A stretch of 64,000 nt of DNA from NCBI RefSeq assembly GCF_900116365.1, contig NZ_FPAG01000002.1, positions 423,341-487,340 on the forward strand, given 5' to 3'. The position numbers and the translations under genes are program-made. Of the stretch, positions 1 to 8,775 are shown in pieces (the stretch's first letter is position 1; every line of letters starts with the position of its first letter). This DNA comes from Zhouia amylolytica (lineage in GTDB: Bacteria > Bacteroidota > Bacteroidia > Flavobacteriales > Flavobacteriaceae). Under the pieces are notes generated by a model. That model saw only the letters and a program-made list of their open reading frames with translations, was not told the DNA's origin and made no database searches.

Positions 1-1371
1 AAAATGCCAACCGTCTCCTGGTTAGTGGCCCCTCAAAAGTTTTCAGATCATCCAAGTGCTCCATGGTATGGCGCCTGGTATGTTTCTGAAGTTTTGGATA
101 TACTCACAAAAAATCCGGAAATCTGGAAAAAAACCATCTTTATCCTAACCTACGATGAAAATGATGGCTATTTCGATCATGTGCCACCATTTGTTGCACC
201 TGATCCAAATAATAAGCATGCACTATCTGAAGGTATAGATACAGCCACAGAGTTTGTAACCATGGATGATGAAATTAATTTAAAAGGCGTAGATCCAAAG
301 AATGCCCGTGCGGGTGCTATTGGTTTAGGATACCGTGTTCCTTTGATAGTTGCGTCACCGTGGACTCGAGGTGGTTGGGTGAATTCGGAAGTTTCGGATA
401 TAACTTCCACGATACAGTTCCTGGAAAAATTTATAAGTAATAAAAAAGGAAAGGAACTTAAAGAAACAAATATTAGTAGCTGGCGTCGTACCATTTCTGG
501 CGATTTAACTTCTGCTTTCAGACCTTATACAGAATCCGCTTTGATCTTTGCAGATTTTGTTGATAGAAATAAGTTTATGGAAGAAATTAATAATGCCAGT
601 TTTAATGCACCTCCTGCAAATTTCAAGGCATTGTCAAATAGTCAGATTGAACTGGCAAAGCGGGGTGAGGAAGCATTGGAATTTTTACCGCGGCAAGAAG
701 TTGGAATTAAAAATTCATGTCCGCTCAACTACCAATTACACGTAGATGGTATTTTAGATCCAAAAACAAAGGAATTCAAAATAGCCATGGAAGCATCCAA
801 TAAGTATTTTGGAGAAAGAGCGGTGGGAGCTCCATTTAATGTTTATGCTCCCGGTAAATATCTTCAGAAAAATAAAAACGGACTCGATACTTTCCAGGAT
901 GTAAAGACATGGGCTTTTGCAGTAAAATCAGGTGATGAGATCACAAATAGTTGGCCTGTAGATCATTTTGAGAATAAACAATATCATCTAAGGGTTTACG
1001 GACCAAATGGGTTCTATCGTGAATTCTTCGGGAATCTTAATGATCCGGAAATTCAGCTCAATTGCACCTATGAGTACAAAGGTCGTTTACTAAGTAAGCT
1101 TACAGGAAATGTGACGCTGAAAATTTCCAACTTTTCAAAAGAAAAGAAAAAGATTACCATTAAAGATAATGCATATAAAAACAGAACTAAATCAATTTCG
1201 GTTGCAGCAAATAAAGAAGAAGTAATTACACTGGAGGCAGCTAAAAGTTTTGGTTGGTATGACTATTCAGTTCAGGTGGACGGTTTTGATGACTATGGTG
1301 TGAGATATGCCGGAAGAGTAGAAACTGGAAAATCGTCTAAAACAGATCCGTTCATGGGTAGAATAGTCTAA
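1..1371 (+). CDS. Phosphocholine-type phospholipase C, C-terminal part (5' truncated by window edge)
   Basis: The reading frame is open from base 1, so the ATG at position 4 is probably internal and the N-terminal half lies outside the window. The visible part carries a phosphoesterase-family core segment (TYDENDGYFDHVPP, then PLIVASPWTRGGWVNSEVSD around residues 113-132) typical of non-haemolytic phospholipase C and acid-phosphatase-like enzymes, which hydrolyse phosphodiesters of phosphatidylcholine-type lipids. The C-terminal 200 residues hold two beta-rich repeats (around 275-345 and 350-440), matching the paired C-terminal domains (DUF756) of bacterial phosphocholine-specific enzymes. 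These are normally exported, but the signal peptide is not visible here. It is followed by a hairpin terminator. Confidence in the family is high; substrate preference is inferred. Confidence 0.85.
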   Translation, partial: KMPTVSWLVAPQKFSDHPSAPWYGAWYVSEVLDILTKNPEIWKKTIFILTYDENDGYFDHVPPFVAPDPNNKHALSEGIDTATEFVTMDDEINLKGVDPKNARAGAIGLGYRVPLIVASPWTRGGWVNSEVSDITSTIQFLEKFISNKKGKELKETNISSWRRTISGDLTSAFRPYTESALIFADFVDRNKFMEEINNASFNAPPANFKALSNSQIELAKRGEEALEFLPRQEVGIKNSCPLNYQLHVDGILDPKTKEFKIAMEASNKYFGERAVGAPFNVYAPGKYLQKNKNGLDTFQDVKTWAFAVKSGDEITNSWPVDHFENKQYHLRVYGPNGFYREFFGNLNDPEIQLNCTYEYKGRLLSKLTGNVTLKISNFSKEKKKITIKDNAYKNRTKSISVAANKEEVITLEAAKSFGWYDYSVQVDGFDDYGVRYAGRVETGKSSKTDPFMGRIV

Positions 1372-1483
1372 ATTTTAAATTGAATAAGGAAGAGTCCGGT
1401 CTCGTAGTAATAAAATTTAACAATAACAAAAACCAGTAGGTTCGCGTAATTTTATTATACAGGCTTAAACCAATATAATTACA

Positions 1484-1524
1484 GGAGGTAATGTCATTTA
1501 CAGTAATGAATTACCTCTTTGTTT
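1484..1524 (+). terminator. Hairpin terminator after the phospholipase gene
   Basis: GAGGTAAT (1485-1492) pairs with ATTACCTC (1510-1517), and inside it TCATT (1494-1498) pairs with AATGA (1505-1509) around a 6-base loop, with G1493 bulged. A T-rich stretch (TTTGTTTATTT) follows. It lies about 110 bases after the phospholipase stop codon. Confidence 0.6.
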
Positions 1525-2084
1525 ATTTGGAAAAATAATAATAGTTAATTCTAAATGCATACCATGAGGTAAGTAGTTATATTATTCATCGATAATTCAT
1601 AAATAAATTTGGAAGACCAGGAACAATTTAAGGTGTGGTAATGTGGTAATTTAGTGGGATAATTTAATAGAGTTATGGTATTATCTGAATATAAATTGGT
1701 TTTCCGACGCAACCTTTAACAAAAATTAACATCTAGAAGATAAAGGTTCTATGCACCTATACGTTTTATATACTAGGTGTTTACTATGTAGCAACAGGTT
1801 CCGTGAAATAATTAAATTATGTAAATGTTAAAATTAGGTACCGTTTAATAAGAAATTATTAAGAATGGAATGCTTAATCCCAATAAAGACTTTTCTAATT
1901 TGCATAGAAAATATTTTATGGATACTTTTGATGAGTTTTTGTAAGGTTACATTTTCCCCAAACTAGTAAAAAAAGAATAGCAATTTTTTTAACAGATGTG
2001 TAATTACGTAAAAAACGTAAGTGGTTTTAGGAGCATGTCTTTAGCTTTGATAAAGACGAAATTAACAGAATAAACAAATAACTT
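1525..2084. other. Long gene-free region upstream of the WecA-like gene
   Basis: No open frame of credible length is present. I see several inverted repeats: AACCTTTA (1711-1718) with TAAAGGTT (1741-1748), CACCTA/TAGGTG near 1755-1780, TTACGT (2004-2009) with ACGTAA (2015-2020), and GTCTTTA (2037-2043) with TAAAGAC (2051-2057). The last two lie within 85 bases of the next start codon and would be in its 5' leader if the promoter is further upstream. Their role is unknown; I found no clear TAnnTTTG promoter. Confidence 0.5.
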
Positions 2085-3242
2085 ATGCTGTATGCTATAG
2101 GAGTTTTTCTGGGTTGTTTTATATTAACAATCTGGACGGTTCCGAAGATAATTAGAGTTGTTACTCACAAAAATTTAATGGACGACCCGGGTAGTCGTAG
2201 TTCTCATGAAACCAAAACACCTACGCTTGGTGGTGTGTCTTTCTTCTTAGCACTCATTGGCGTGTTATTTTTTATTCGGGATTTTGATCAATTTGAAGAA
2301 GCCATTTATTTTGTTCCAGCGCTTACTGTAATCTTTATAGCAGGTTTAAAAGATGATCTGGTTTCCATTAGTCCGAGAGCTAAATTGCTTGCACAACTTT
2401 GTGCTATTGGCTTTATTTTGTACAATAGTGGTTTTCAAATTCAAAGTCTTAACGGCTTTTTAGGTATTCACGATATTCCCGTGTGGTTGGGAGTGCTGCT
2501 GTCAGGGTTTTTAATGATCGTGGTGATAAATGCCTTTAACCTTATTGATGGAATTGATGGCCTGGCCTCTATGGTAGGGTTAGTTATATTGGGAGCCTAT
2601 GGAACTATTTTTTACCTTATAGATCAACATTTCTATATGCTGCTATGCCTGGCTTTACAAGGCTGCTTGCTTGCTTTCCTATATTATAATCTTTCCATTA
2701 AGCGTAAAATTTTTATGGGAGATACAGGTTCGCTCATTGTTGGATTTATAATCAGTGCTTTAACTGTTAGGTTGCTGGCTATGAATCCTTCAACTATGTC
2801 TGAACTGCCTTTTATAATGGAAAATGCTCCAATTGTAGCTATAAGTATTCTGATCGTTCCCCTGTTTGATACAGCCAGGGTTTTTACGGTACGACTTCTA
2901 CAGAAAAGATCACCCTTCTCCGCAGATAGAAATCATATCCATCATTTATTTATTGACGGATTGTTACTCTCACACAGAAGAGCTAGCTTTTTTATAAGTG
3001 TACTTAACTTTTTATTTATTTCCTTTATCGTATTAATGGCCGGTGAAATAGGCTATCTCGAATTAATTGGTGTATTTGCTTTGTCAATTGCTTTATTATG
3101 TGTGGTGTGCTATGCCTTAAAGAAAAATAGAGATCGTTTGCAAAGTAGATCCAGTGCGGTGAAACGATTAAAAAGTATTGTGAAACAAAGACAAGCCGAT
3201 TCCTTGACACAGTTGAATGTGTTGCGAAGGAATGCAGGTTAA
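2085..3242 (+). CDS. Undecaprenyl-phosphate sugar-1-phosphate transferase, WecA/MraY family
   Basis: Integral membrane protein of 385 residues that should transfer a HexNAc-1-phosphate from its UDP derivative to undecaprenyl phosphate, the first step of a cell-surface polysaccharide. Family landmarks in order are DDPGSRSSHETKTPTLGG near residue 30, LKDD in the first cytoplasmic loop, NAFNLIDGIDGLA near 155, FMGDTGSLIVGF near 210 and the DRNHIHH histidine motif near 285. About ten hydrophobic helices separate them. Unusually no other polysaccharide gene is adjacent: it stands alone between a phospholipase and the convergent argH, with a long structured upstream region. Family assignment is firm; sugar and final polymer cannot be read from the sequence. 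Confidence 0.9.
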   Translation: MLYAIGVFLGCFILTIWTVPKIIRVVTHKNLMDDPGSRSSHETKTPTLGGVSFFLALIGVLFFIRDFDQFEEAIYFVPALTVIFIAGLKDDLVSISPRAKLLAQLCAIGFILYNSGFQIQSLNGFLGIHDIPVWLGVLLSGFLMIVVINAFNLIDGIDGLASMVGLVILGAYGTIFYLIDQHFYMLLCLALQGCLLAFLYYNLSIKRKIFMGDTGSLIVGFIISALTVRLLAMNPSTMSELPFIMENAPIVAISILIVPLFDTARVFTVRLLQKRSPFSADRNHIHHLFIDGLLLSHRRASFFISVLNFLFISFIVLMAGEIGYLELIGVFALSIALLCVVCYALKKNRDRLQSRSSAVKRLKSIVKQRQADSLTQLNVLRRNAG

Positions 3243-3260
3243 AAAATATTCGTAATAAAA

Positions 3261-3297
3261 AAAACGCCAGGTTTATTTGAAACTTGGCGTTTTTTTT
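3261..3297. terminator. Shared terminator between the WecA-like gene and argH
   Basis: ACGCCAGGTTT pairs with AAACTTGGCGT (one mismatch) around a short loop, flanked by an A-run on the left and a T-run (3290-3297) on the right, so it can act in both directions between the two convergent genes. Confidence 0.85.
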
Positions 3298-3301
3298 ATG
3301 A

Positions 3302-4588
3302 CTATTTCTTGTCGATATTATTGAATTTCTCTTTGATTTTGTCGAGGCATAAATTCCCTAAACTTCCATCATGGGTGTGTTTAATATCTCTTTTTGGTGT
3401 AAAAGTGCCGTTTTCAATTTCTTCTCCCATTTTTTTATATGCATCCCTGAATGGCATTCCACCTAGAACCAGATCATTTAACGTATCTACGCTAAAGAGA
3501 TAATCATACTTTTGATCCTCAATAATATGGTCTTTTACAATAACATTCTTTATAGAGAAACTCATCATTTCCAAACATGATTTTAACTCCTGAATGGCCG
3601 GAACAATGATTTCTTTAGTTAGTTGCAGATCTCTGTGGTATCCGCTAGGCAAATTAGTAGTGAGCATGGCCAACTGGTTAGGAACTGCCTGTATCTTATT
3701 GCACTTACCTCGTATAAGTTCAAATACGTCAGGATTCTTTTTATGAGGCATGATACTCGAACCGGTAGTTAATTCGTTCGGAAATGTAATGAAATCAAAA
3801 TTTTGACTCATATACAAGCAAATGTCCATGGCAAACTTAGATAATGTAGCGGCTATACCACTCAATGCCATAGCTGTGGCCTTTTCTGATTTACCCCTGC
3901 TCATTTGAGCGGCGACAACATTGTATTTCTGACTCGTGAAATCTAATTCTTTTGTAGTGAATTCTCGGTCAATAGGGAATGAGCTACCATATCCCGCAGC
4001 ACTTCCCAGTGGATTTTGATCTACAACACGATAAGCTGCCTCAACAAAATATAAGTCATCAATGAGGCTTTCGGCATAAGCTGAAAACCATAACCCGAAC
4101 GATGAAGGCATTGCAATCTGTAAATGAGTATAACCCGGTAATAAAACCTCTTTGTATTGATCGGCTAGCGTAATTAAGATGTCAAAAAGCTCCTTAGATT
4201 GCTTCTTTATTTCCTGTAATTCATTCTTTAAATAAAGATTTACAGCTACGAGCACCTGATCATTTCTGGAACGTGCCGTATGAATCTTTTTTCCTGTATC
4301 ACCTAACTTCTCAGTGAGTAAGAACTCTATTTTACTATGAACATCTTCAAATGAATCTTCGATAGTAAAAGTACCCGCTTCAATCGTTTTGCCTATAGCC
4401 TCCAAGGCATCAACCAGGTTGTTAACTTCATTTGCACTCAATAATCCAATTTCACCGAGCATTTTAGCATGAGCCTTTGATGCTATAACATCATATTTGG
4501 CAATGACTAAATCGAGTTCTCTATCCGAACCAACGGTAAAGATGTCTATCTTTTTGTCTGTTGAAAAACCTTTGTCCCAGAGTTTCAT
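3302..4588 (-). CDS. argH: Argininosuccinate lyase
   Basis: Final step of arginine synthesis: cleaves argininosuccinate to arginine and fumarate in the cytoplasm. The 428-residue protein has the fumarase/lyase superfamily signature GSSIMPHKKNPD (near residue 275) containing the catalytic serine, and the TARSRNDQ motif near 105. Length is slightly below the usual 450-460 residues. It is the last gene of the minus-strand arginine cluster, 127 bases after argE, and shares a bidirectional terminator with the convergent WecA-like gene. Assignment is firm. Confidence 0.95.
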   Translation of the reverse strand: MKLWDKGFSTDKKIDIFTVGSDRELDLVIAKYDVIASKAHAKMLGEIGLLSANEVNNLVDALEAIGKTIEAGTFTIEDSFEDVHSKIEFLLTEKLGDTGKKIHTARSRNDQVLVAVNLYLKNELQEIKKQSKELFDILITLADQYKEVLLPGYTHLQIAMPSSFGLWFSAYAESLIDDLYFVEAAYRVVDQNPLGSAAGYGSSFPIDREFTTKELDFTSQKYNVVAAQMSRGKSEKATAMALSGIAATLSKFAMDICLYMSQNFDFITFPNELTTGSSIMPHKKNPDVFELIRGKCNKIQAVPNQLAMLTTNLPSGYHRDLQLTKEIIVPAIQELKSCLEMMSFSIKNVIVKDHIIEDQKYDYLFSVDTLNDLVLGGMPFRDAYKKMGEEIENGTFTPKRDIKHTHDGSLGNLCLDKIKEKFNNIDKK

Positions 4589-4715
4589 TTTTCTGTTGTT
4601 TTTGATCTGATTTTTTAAAATTATATTTCCTGCATTGAACCTGTTAGATCGAGCATTTAAAGATTTAAAGTTCGATGACTTCTTACCTTAATATTCGATC
4701 TTCAAGACAACCCCA

Positions 4716-5777
4716 TTATAATACTTTATCTAATATTTTAATATAAATTTCAATTCCTTCGTGAATTTCGTTTACATAAATAAATTCATTTGCCGAGTGC
4801 GAACGTGTTGAATCGCCCGGTCCAAGCTTTAATGATGAACAATACAATACGGCCTGGTCTGAAAGTGTTGGAGAACCATAGGTTTCTCTGCCAATTTCAA
4901 TCCCTGCTTTTACCAGGGCATGATCAGCTGGTATTGAAGACGAATTCAATCGGAGTGATCGGGCAGTCATTTCACAAGGTGCCTGCTCTTGTAAAATAGT
5001 ATTAATTTCTTCATTACTGTAACAATCATTAACACGAACATCCACCACGATAGCTACTTCAGAAGGAACTACGTTGTGTTGTTTCCCCGCATTTACCTGG
5101 GTCACTGTCATTTTTACTTTGCCCAGTACCTCAGATTCCTTTTTAAATTCATAATCTTTGAACCATTGCAAAACATCAATGCTATTGTAAATGGCATTAT
5201 CATCATTCGGATGGGCAGCATGACTTGGAGTTCCTTTTATGATTCCATCAAATACTACCAGTCCTTTTTCAGCTATAGCCAAATTCATCAGGGTAGGCTC
5301 CCCAACAATAGCAACAGCTACCTCAGGTAAACTTTTCAAAACCGAATTTAATCCGTTCGGCCCCGAGTTTTCTTCTTCGGCCGATGCCACAATAACGATG
5401 TTGTATTTTAAATCTTTTTTATCGTAAAAATGAGCAAAAGTAGCCAATAACGAAACAAGGCAACCTCCGGCATCATTACTGCCTAATCCATATAGCTTTC
5501 CATCCTCAATATGTGGATCGAAAGGATCTTTGGTATAGGCATTATTGGGCTTTACTGTATCGTGATGTGAATTAAGCAATAGTAAAGGTTTACCTTCCTC
5601 AAAATACTTGTTAAAAGCCCAAATGTTGTTATTTTCCCTCTTAAATGGTATATCGTGAGATTGAAACCAATTTTCAATATGTTTTGCTGTTCCTTCTTCC
5701 TCCGTTGAAAATGATGGAGTTGCAATGAGGTTCTTCAAGAGCTCAATAGCCTGATTTGAAAGCTCGTTTGTTGTCAT
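4716..5777 (-). CDS. argE: M20 deacylase of the arginine pathway (acetylornithine/acylcitrulline deacylase type)
   Basis: M20 zinc peptidase-family deacylase of 353 residues. Metal ligands are visible in NSHHDT (near 86), GLGSNDAGG (near 115) and SAEEENSG (near 150). In Bacteroidota with an N-acyl-ornithine carbamoyltransferase, as encoded two genes upstream, this enzyme is expected to remove the acyl group from N-acyl-citrulline rather than from acyl-ornithine; that is inference from pathway logic. Its ATG overlaps the argB stop by 4 bases (translational coupling). Whether the acyl group is acetyl or succinyl cannot be told from this gene. Confidence 0.88.
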   Translation of the reverse strand: MTTNELSNQAIELLKNLIATPSFSTEEEGTAKHIENWFQSHDIPFKRENNNIWAFNKYFEEGKPLLLLNSHHDTVKPNNAYTKDPFDPHIEDGKLYGLGSNDAGGCLVSLLATFAHFYDKKDLKYNIVIVASAEEENSGPNGLNSVLKSLPEVAVAIVGEPTLMNLAIAEKGLVVFDGIIKGTPSHAAHPNDDNAIYNSIDVLQWFKDYEFKKESEVLGKVKMTVTQVNAGKQHNVVPSEVAIVVDVRVNDCYSNEEINTILQEQAPCEMTARSLRLNSSSIPADHALVKAGIEIGRETYGSPTLSDQAVLYCSSLKLGPGDSTRSHSANEFIYVNEIHEGIEIYIKILDKVL

Positions 5778-6553
5778 AAGGTGATGGTTGTTTTTTTGGT
5801 TTGTGGGTCGGTTATCATTTTGATGCTTCCAATATATACTTTCGCTACCTCGTGCTCCAGGGCATTAAAGCAGTTGAAAAGTTTAGGAAGCATACCATCG
5901 GCGATAATTTTTTCTTCTAATAACTTTTGATATGAATTGGTGTCGATCTCTTCGATAACAGAAGTGTCATCATTGATATCTCTGAGCACACCATTTTTCT
6001 CAAAACAATAATATAAATGGGTTTCAAAATCTTTACTGATAGCTTTAGCAATTTCTGAAGCGATGGTATCTGCATTGGTATTAAACAACTGTCCTTCTTT
6101 ATCATGTGTGATCGCACAGCATACCGGAGTTATTTGGTGGTCAAGTAATAATTTTAATGCTGCTGCATTTACCGCTTCCACATCACCTACAAATCCAAAA
6201 TCATGGGTTTTAACCGGACGCTTAACGGAACGTATAAGGTTGAGATCGGCACCTGATAAACCTATGGCATTGCAATTCTTTGCTTGTAATTTGGCAACAA
6301 TGGTTTTATTGGCATAACCCCCATAAACTTTGGTAATGATTTTTAAGGTTTCCGCATCTGTTATTCGGCGGCCGTCAACCATTTTTGTTTCAATACCCAG
6401 TTTCTCCGCTAATTGCGTGGCGAGCTTTCCACCTCCGTGAACCAAAATTTTTAATCCTTCTAATTTAGAAAACCCTTCAATAAATTCATCTAAAACGGCT
6501 TCATTCTCGATAAGGTTGCCACCTATCTTTACTATAGAAACTTTTTCCTGCAT
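5774..6553 (-). CDS. argB: N-acylglutamate kinase
   Basis: Amino-acid-kinase family enzyme of 259 residues that phosphorylates N-acylglutamate. The N-terminal KIGGNLI nucleotide-binding strand, the LVHGGGK motif (near residue 38) and the NTNADT motif near 180 are all present. It is short, as in non-feedback-regulated ArgB forms, and lacks the extra N-terminal helix associated with arginine inhibition in hexameric kinases; that would leave control to transcription, in keeping with the Arg-rich leader at the head of the cluster. Separated from the carbamoyltransferase gene by one base and overlapping argE by four. Confidence 0.93.
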   Translation of the reverse strand: MQEKVSIVKIGGNLIENEAVLDEFIEGFSKLEGLKILVHGGGKLATQLAEKLGIETKMVDGRRITDAETLKIITKVYGGYANKTIVAKLQAKNCNAIGLSGADLNLIRSVKRPVKTHDFGFVGDVEAVNAAALKLLLDHQITPVCCAITHDKEGQLFNTNADTIASEIAKAISKDFETHLYYCFEKNGVLRDINDDTSVIEEIDTNSYQKLLEEKIIADGMLPKLFNCFNALEHEVAKVYIGSIKMITDPQTKKTTITL

Positions 6554-6554
6554 T

Positions 6555-7493
6555 TTATAAACTTTCTAAAATATTCTTTAAAATCACCTGGGCCGAAAAG
6601 GTTCTGTTATTGGCCTGTTCAATCACTAATGATTGTTCGCTGTCTAATACTTCGTCAGAAACGATAACATTTCTTCTTACTGGTAAACAGTGCATAAACT
6701 TGGCTTCACCTAATTTTTCAGAGGTCATCATCCATTTTTCATCAGTGCACTCAATTTCTCCATAATTTTTATAGGAACTCCAGTTTTTTACATAGACAAA
6801 GTCCGCATCAACAAGCGCCTTTTCCTGATCGTATTCAATTGGTGTGTCTTTGGTGATTTCAGGATTCAGCTCATAACCCATAGGGTGGGTAATAACAAAA
6901 TCAACGTCTAACAATTGCATCATTTTAGCAAATGAATTTGGAACGGCATGAGGCAATGCTCGGGGATGAGGAGCCCATGAAAGCACCACTTTTGGTCTGG
7001 GTTTTTGTTTTTGTTCCGTTATGGTAATTGCATCGGCTAACGCCTGTAATGGATGCGCTGTAGCACTTTCCATATTAACGATCGGAACCGTTGCATATTG
7101 TTGAAAACTTCTGATTACCTGTTCTTTCTCATCTTTCTCTTTATCGTTTAGCGTTGGGAAAGCGCGGATAGCCATAATATCCACATATTGCGATATCACT
7201 GCAGCTGCCTCTTTTACATGTTCGGCAGTTTTTGCATTCATTACGGTACCATCCTCAAATTCAAGTCCCCAGCTATCAGAATTTATGTTTAAGATCATGG
7301 TTTCCATTCCAAGAAGTTGAGCAGCCTTTTGGGTGCTTAAACGTGTACGTAAACTTGAATTAAAGAACAGTAATCCAAGCGTCTTATTTTTCCCCAGGTA
7401 TTGATATTCAAGGGATTCTTTCTTTAAACTTATGGCTTCTTTAATTAATTCGTTAACGTTTGGAATATCTTCCAGATCTATAAATTGTTTCAT
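6555..7493 (-). CDS. argF': N-acyl-L-ornithine carbamoyltransferase (acetyl- or succinyl-ornithine type)
   Basis: Transcarbamylase of 312 residues. The carbamoyl-phosphate loop reads NSSLRTR (residues 45-51), HPLQ is near 147 and the ornithine-side motif HCLPVRRN near 262. The SSLRT variant and overall pattern match the Bacteroides N-succinylornithine and Xanthomonas N-acetylornithine enzymes rather than ordinary OTCase. In that family residue 90 (Pro in the Bacteroides fragilis enzyme, Glu at the equivalent Xanthomonas position) sets the acyl preference; here the MNAKTAEHV segment puts Ala at residue 90, so the substrate is open. It sits between argD and argB. Confidence 0.9.
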   Translation of the reverse strand: MKQFIDLEDIPNVNELIKEAISLKKESLEYQYLGKNKTLGLLFFNSSLRTRLSTQKAAQLLGMETMILNINSDSWGLEFEDGTVMNAKTAEHVKEAAAVISQYVDIMAIRAFPTLNDKEKDEKEQVIRSFQQYATVPIVNMESATAHPLQALADAITITEQKQKPRPKVVLSWAPHPRALPHAVPNSFAKMMQLLDVDFVITHPMGYELNPEITKDTPIEYDQEKALVDADFVYVKNWSSYKNYGEIECTDEKWMMTSEKLGEAKFMHCLPVRRNVIVSDEVLDSEQSLVIEQANNRTFSAQVILKNILESL

Positions 7494-7528
7494 TTTAATA
7501 TTTCAATTTTATTTTTTTGATAACTTCA

Positions 7529-8662
7529 TTAGATTTCTTCCAGAGCTTCTTTTAAAGCCCCGATAAATACATCTATATGTTCTTTTTGTATGGTAAGAGG
7601 AGGGAGGATTCGAAGTAACTTCTTATTGCTGGAACCTCCTGTAAAGATACGTTTTTCGTAAATAAGTTTTTTACGTAACTCACCAACCTCAAAGTCAAAC
7701 TCGAGCCCTGCCATAAGACCACGACCTTTGATTTGCTTAACTTGTGGAATCGATTTTACTTGTGCTGTAAAATACGCAGAAATCTCCTGGGCATGGTGCA
7801 TCAGGTTTTGCTCTTTAATGACGTCTAAAACGGCAATTCCGGCGGCACATGCTAAATGATTCCCTCCAAAGGTGGTGCCTAACATACCGTACTTGGCTTC
7901 TATTGAGGGATGAACAAGAATTCCACCAATAGGAAAACCATTCCCCATGCCTTTAGCCATTGAGATTATATCAGGTTTGATGTTATGGTGCTGAAAAGCA
8001 AAAAACTTTCCACTTCGACCATATCCCGATTGCACCTCGTCTAAAATAAAAAGTACACCATGTTTTTTACAGAGTTCCTGAGCTCCCTGAAGGAATTCGG
8101 TTGTCGGTTCATCCAAACCACCTACACCTTGAATAGGTTCTATAATAACCGCACATACGTCCCCTTTGACTAATTCATAATCTAAAGAGTGAAGTTGGTT
8201 TAAAGGTAGGAAGGAGACGTCGTGCTGGTTATTCAATGGTGCGTTAATGCTTTTATTATCAGTCGCAGCAACTGCTGCTGAAGTTCTGCCGTGGAAGCCA
8301 TTCTCAAAAGCAATTACCCTGCTTTTTCCTGTAACAAAAGAAGCCAGCTTTAATGCATTTTCATTGGCCTCTGCTCCAGAGTTGCATAAAAATAAATTGT
8401 AATCATCACAACCGGATATTGCACCCAGCTTGTCCGCAAGTTCCTGTTGTAACGGATTCTGAACAGCATTAGAATAAAATCCTAAAGCCTGTACCTGATC
8501 GCTTATCATTTTTACATAATGCGGATGTGAATGACCTATAGAAATAACAGCGTGCCCGCCATATAGATCGAGATACTTTATACCTTGCTCATCATAGATA
8601 TAAAGGCCTTCTCCCTTAACAGGAGTGGTGTTATAAAGTGGATATACGTCGAATAATTTCAT
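7529..8662 (-). CDS. argD: Acylornithine aminotransferase (class III PLP enzyme)
   Basis: PLP-dependent aminotransferase of 377 residues that interconverts N-acylglutamate semialdehyde and N-acylornithine. The cofactor-binding pattern is complete: SGAEANENALK near residue 95, FILDEVQSGYGRSG near 205, and the Schiff-base lysine in SMAKGMGNGFPIGG near 238. Ornithine-delta-aminotransferases are close relatives, and the adjacent proC would suit an ornithine-to-proline route as well; the operon position favours arginine synthesis. It follows proC after 113 bases and precedes the carbamoyltransferase by 35. Confidence 0.92.
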   Translation of the reverse strand: MKLFDVYPLYNTTPVKGEGLYIYDEQGIKYLDLYGGHAVISIGHSHPHYVKMISDQVQALGFYSNAVQNPLQQELADKLGAISGCDDYNLFLCNSGAEANENALKLASFVTGKSRVIAFENGFHGRTSAAVAATDNKSINAPLNNQHDVSFLPLNQLHSLDYELVKGDVCAVIIEPIQGVGGLDEPTTEFLQGAQELCKKHGVLFILDEVQSGYGRSGKFFAFQHHNIKPDIISMAKGMGNGFPIGGILVHPSIEAKYGMLGTTFGGNHLACAAGIAVLDVIKEQNLMHHAQEISAYFTAQVKSIPQVKQIKGRGLMAGLEFDFEVGELRKKLIYEKRIFTGGSSNKKLLRILPPLTIQKEHIDVFIGALKEALEEI

Positions 8663-8775
8663 TAGATGTAAATATTATATTATTATGAGCTGGTATGAGG
8701 TTTATATAAACCCTTTAAAACTTTATGATATGAATCCTGCCAGCTATACATTACGCATTCTTAAATACTATGTTT

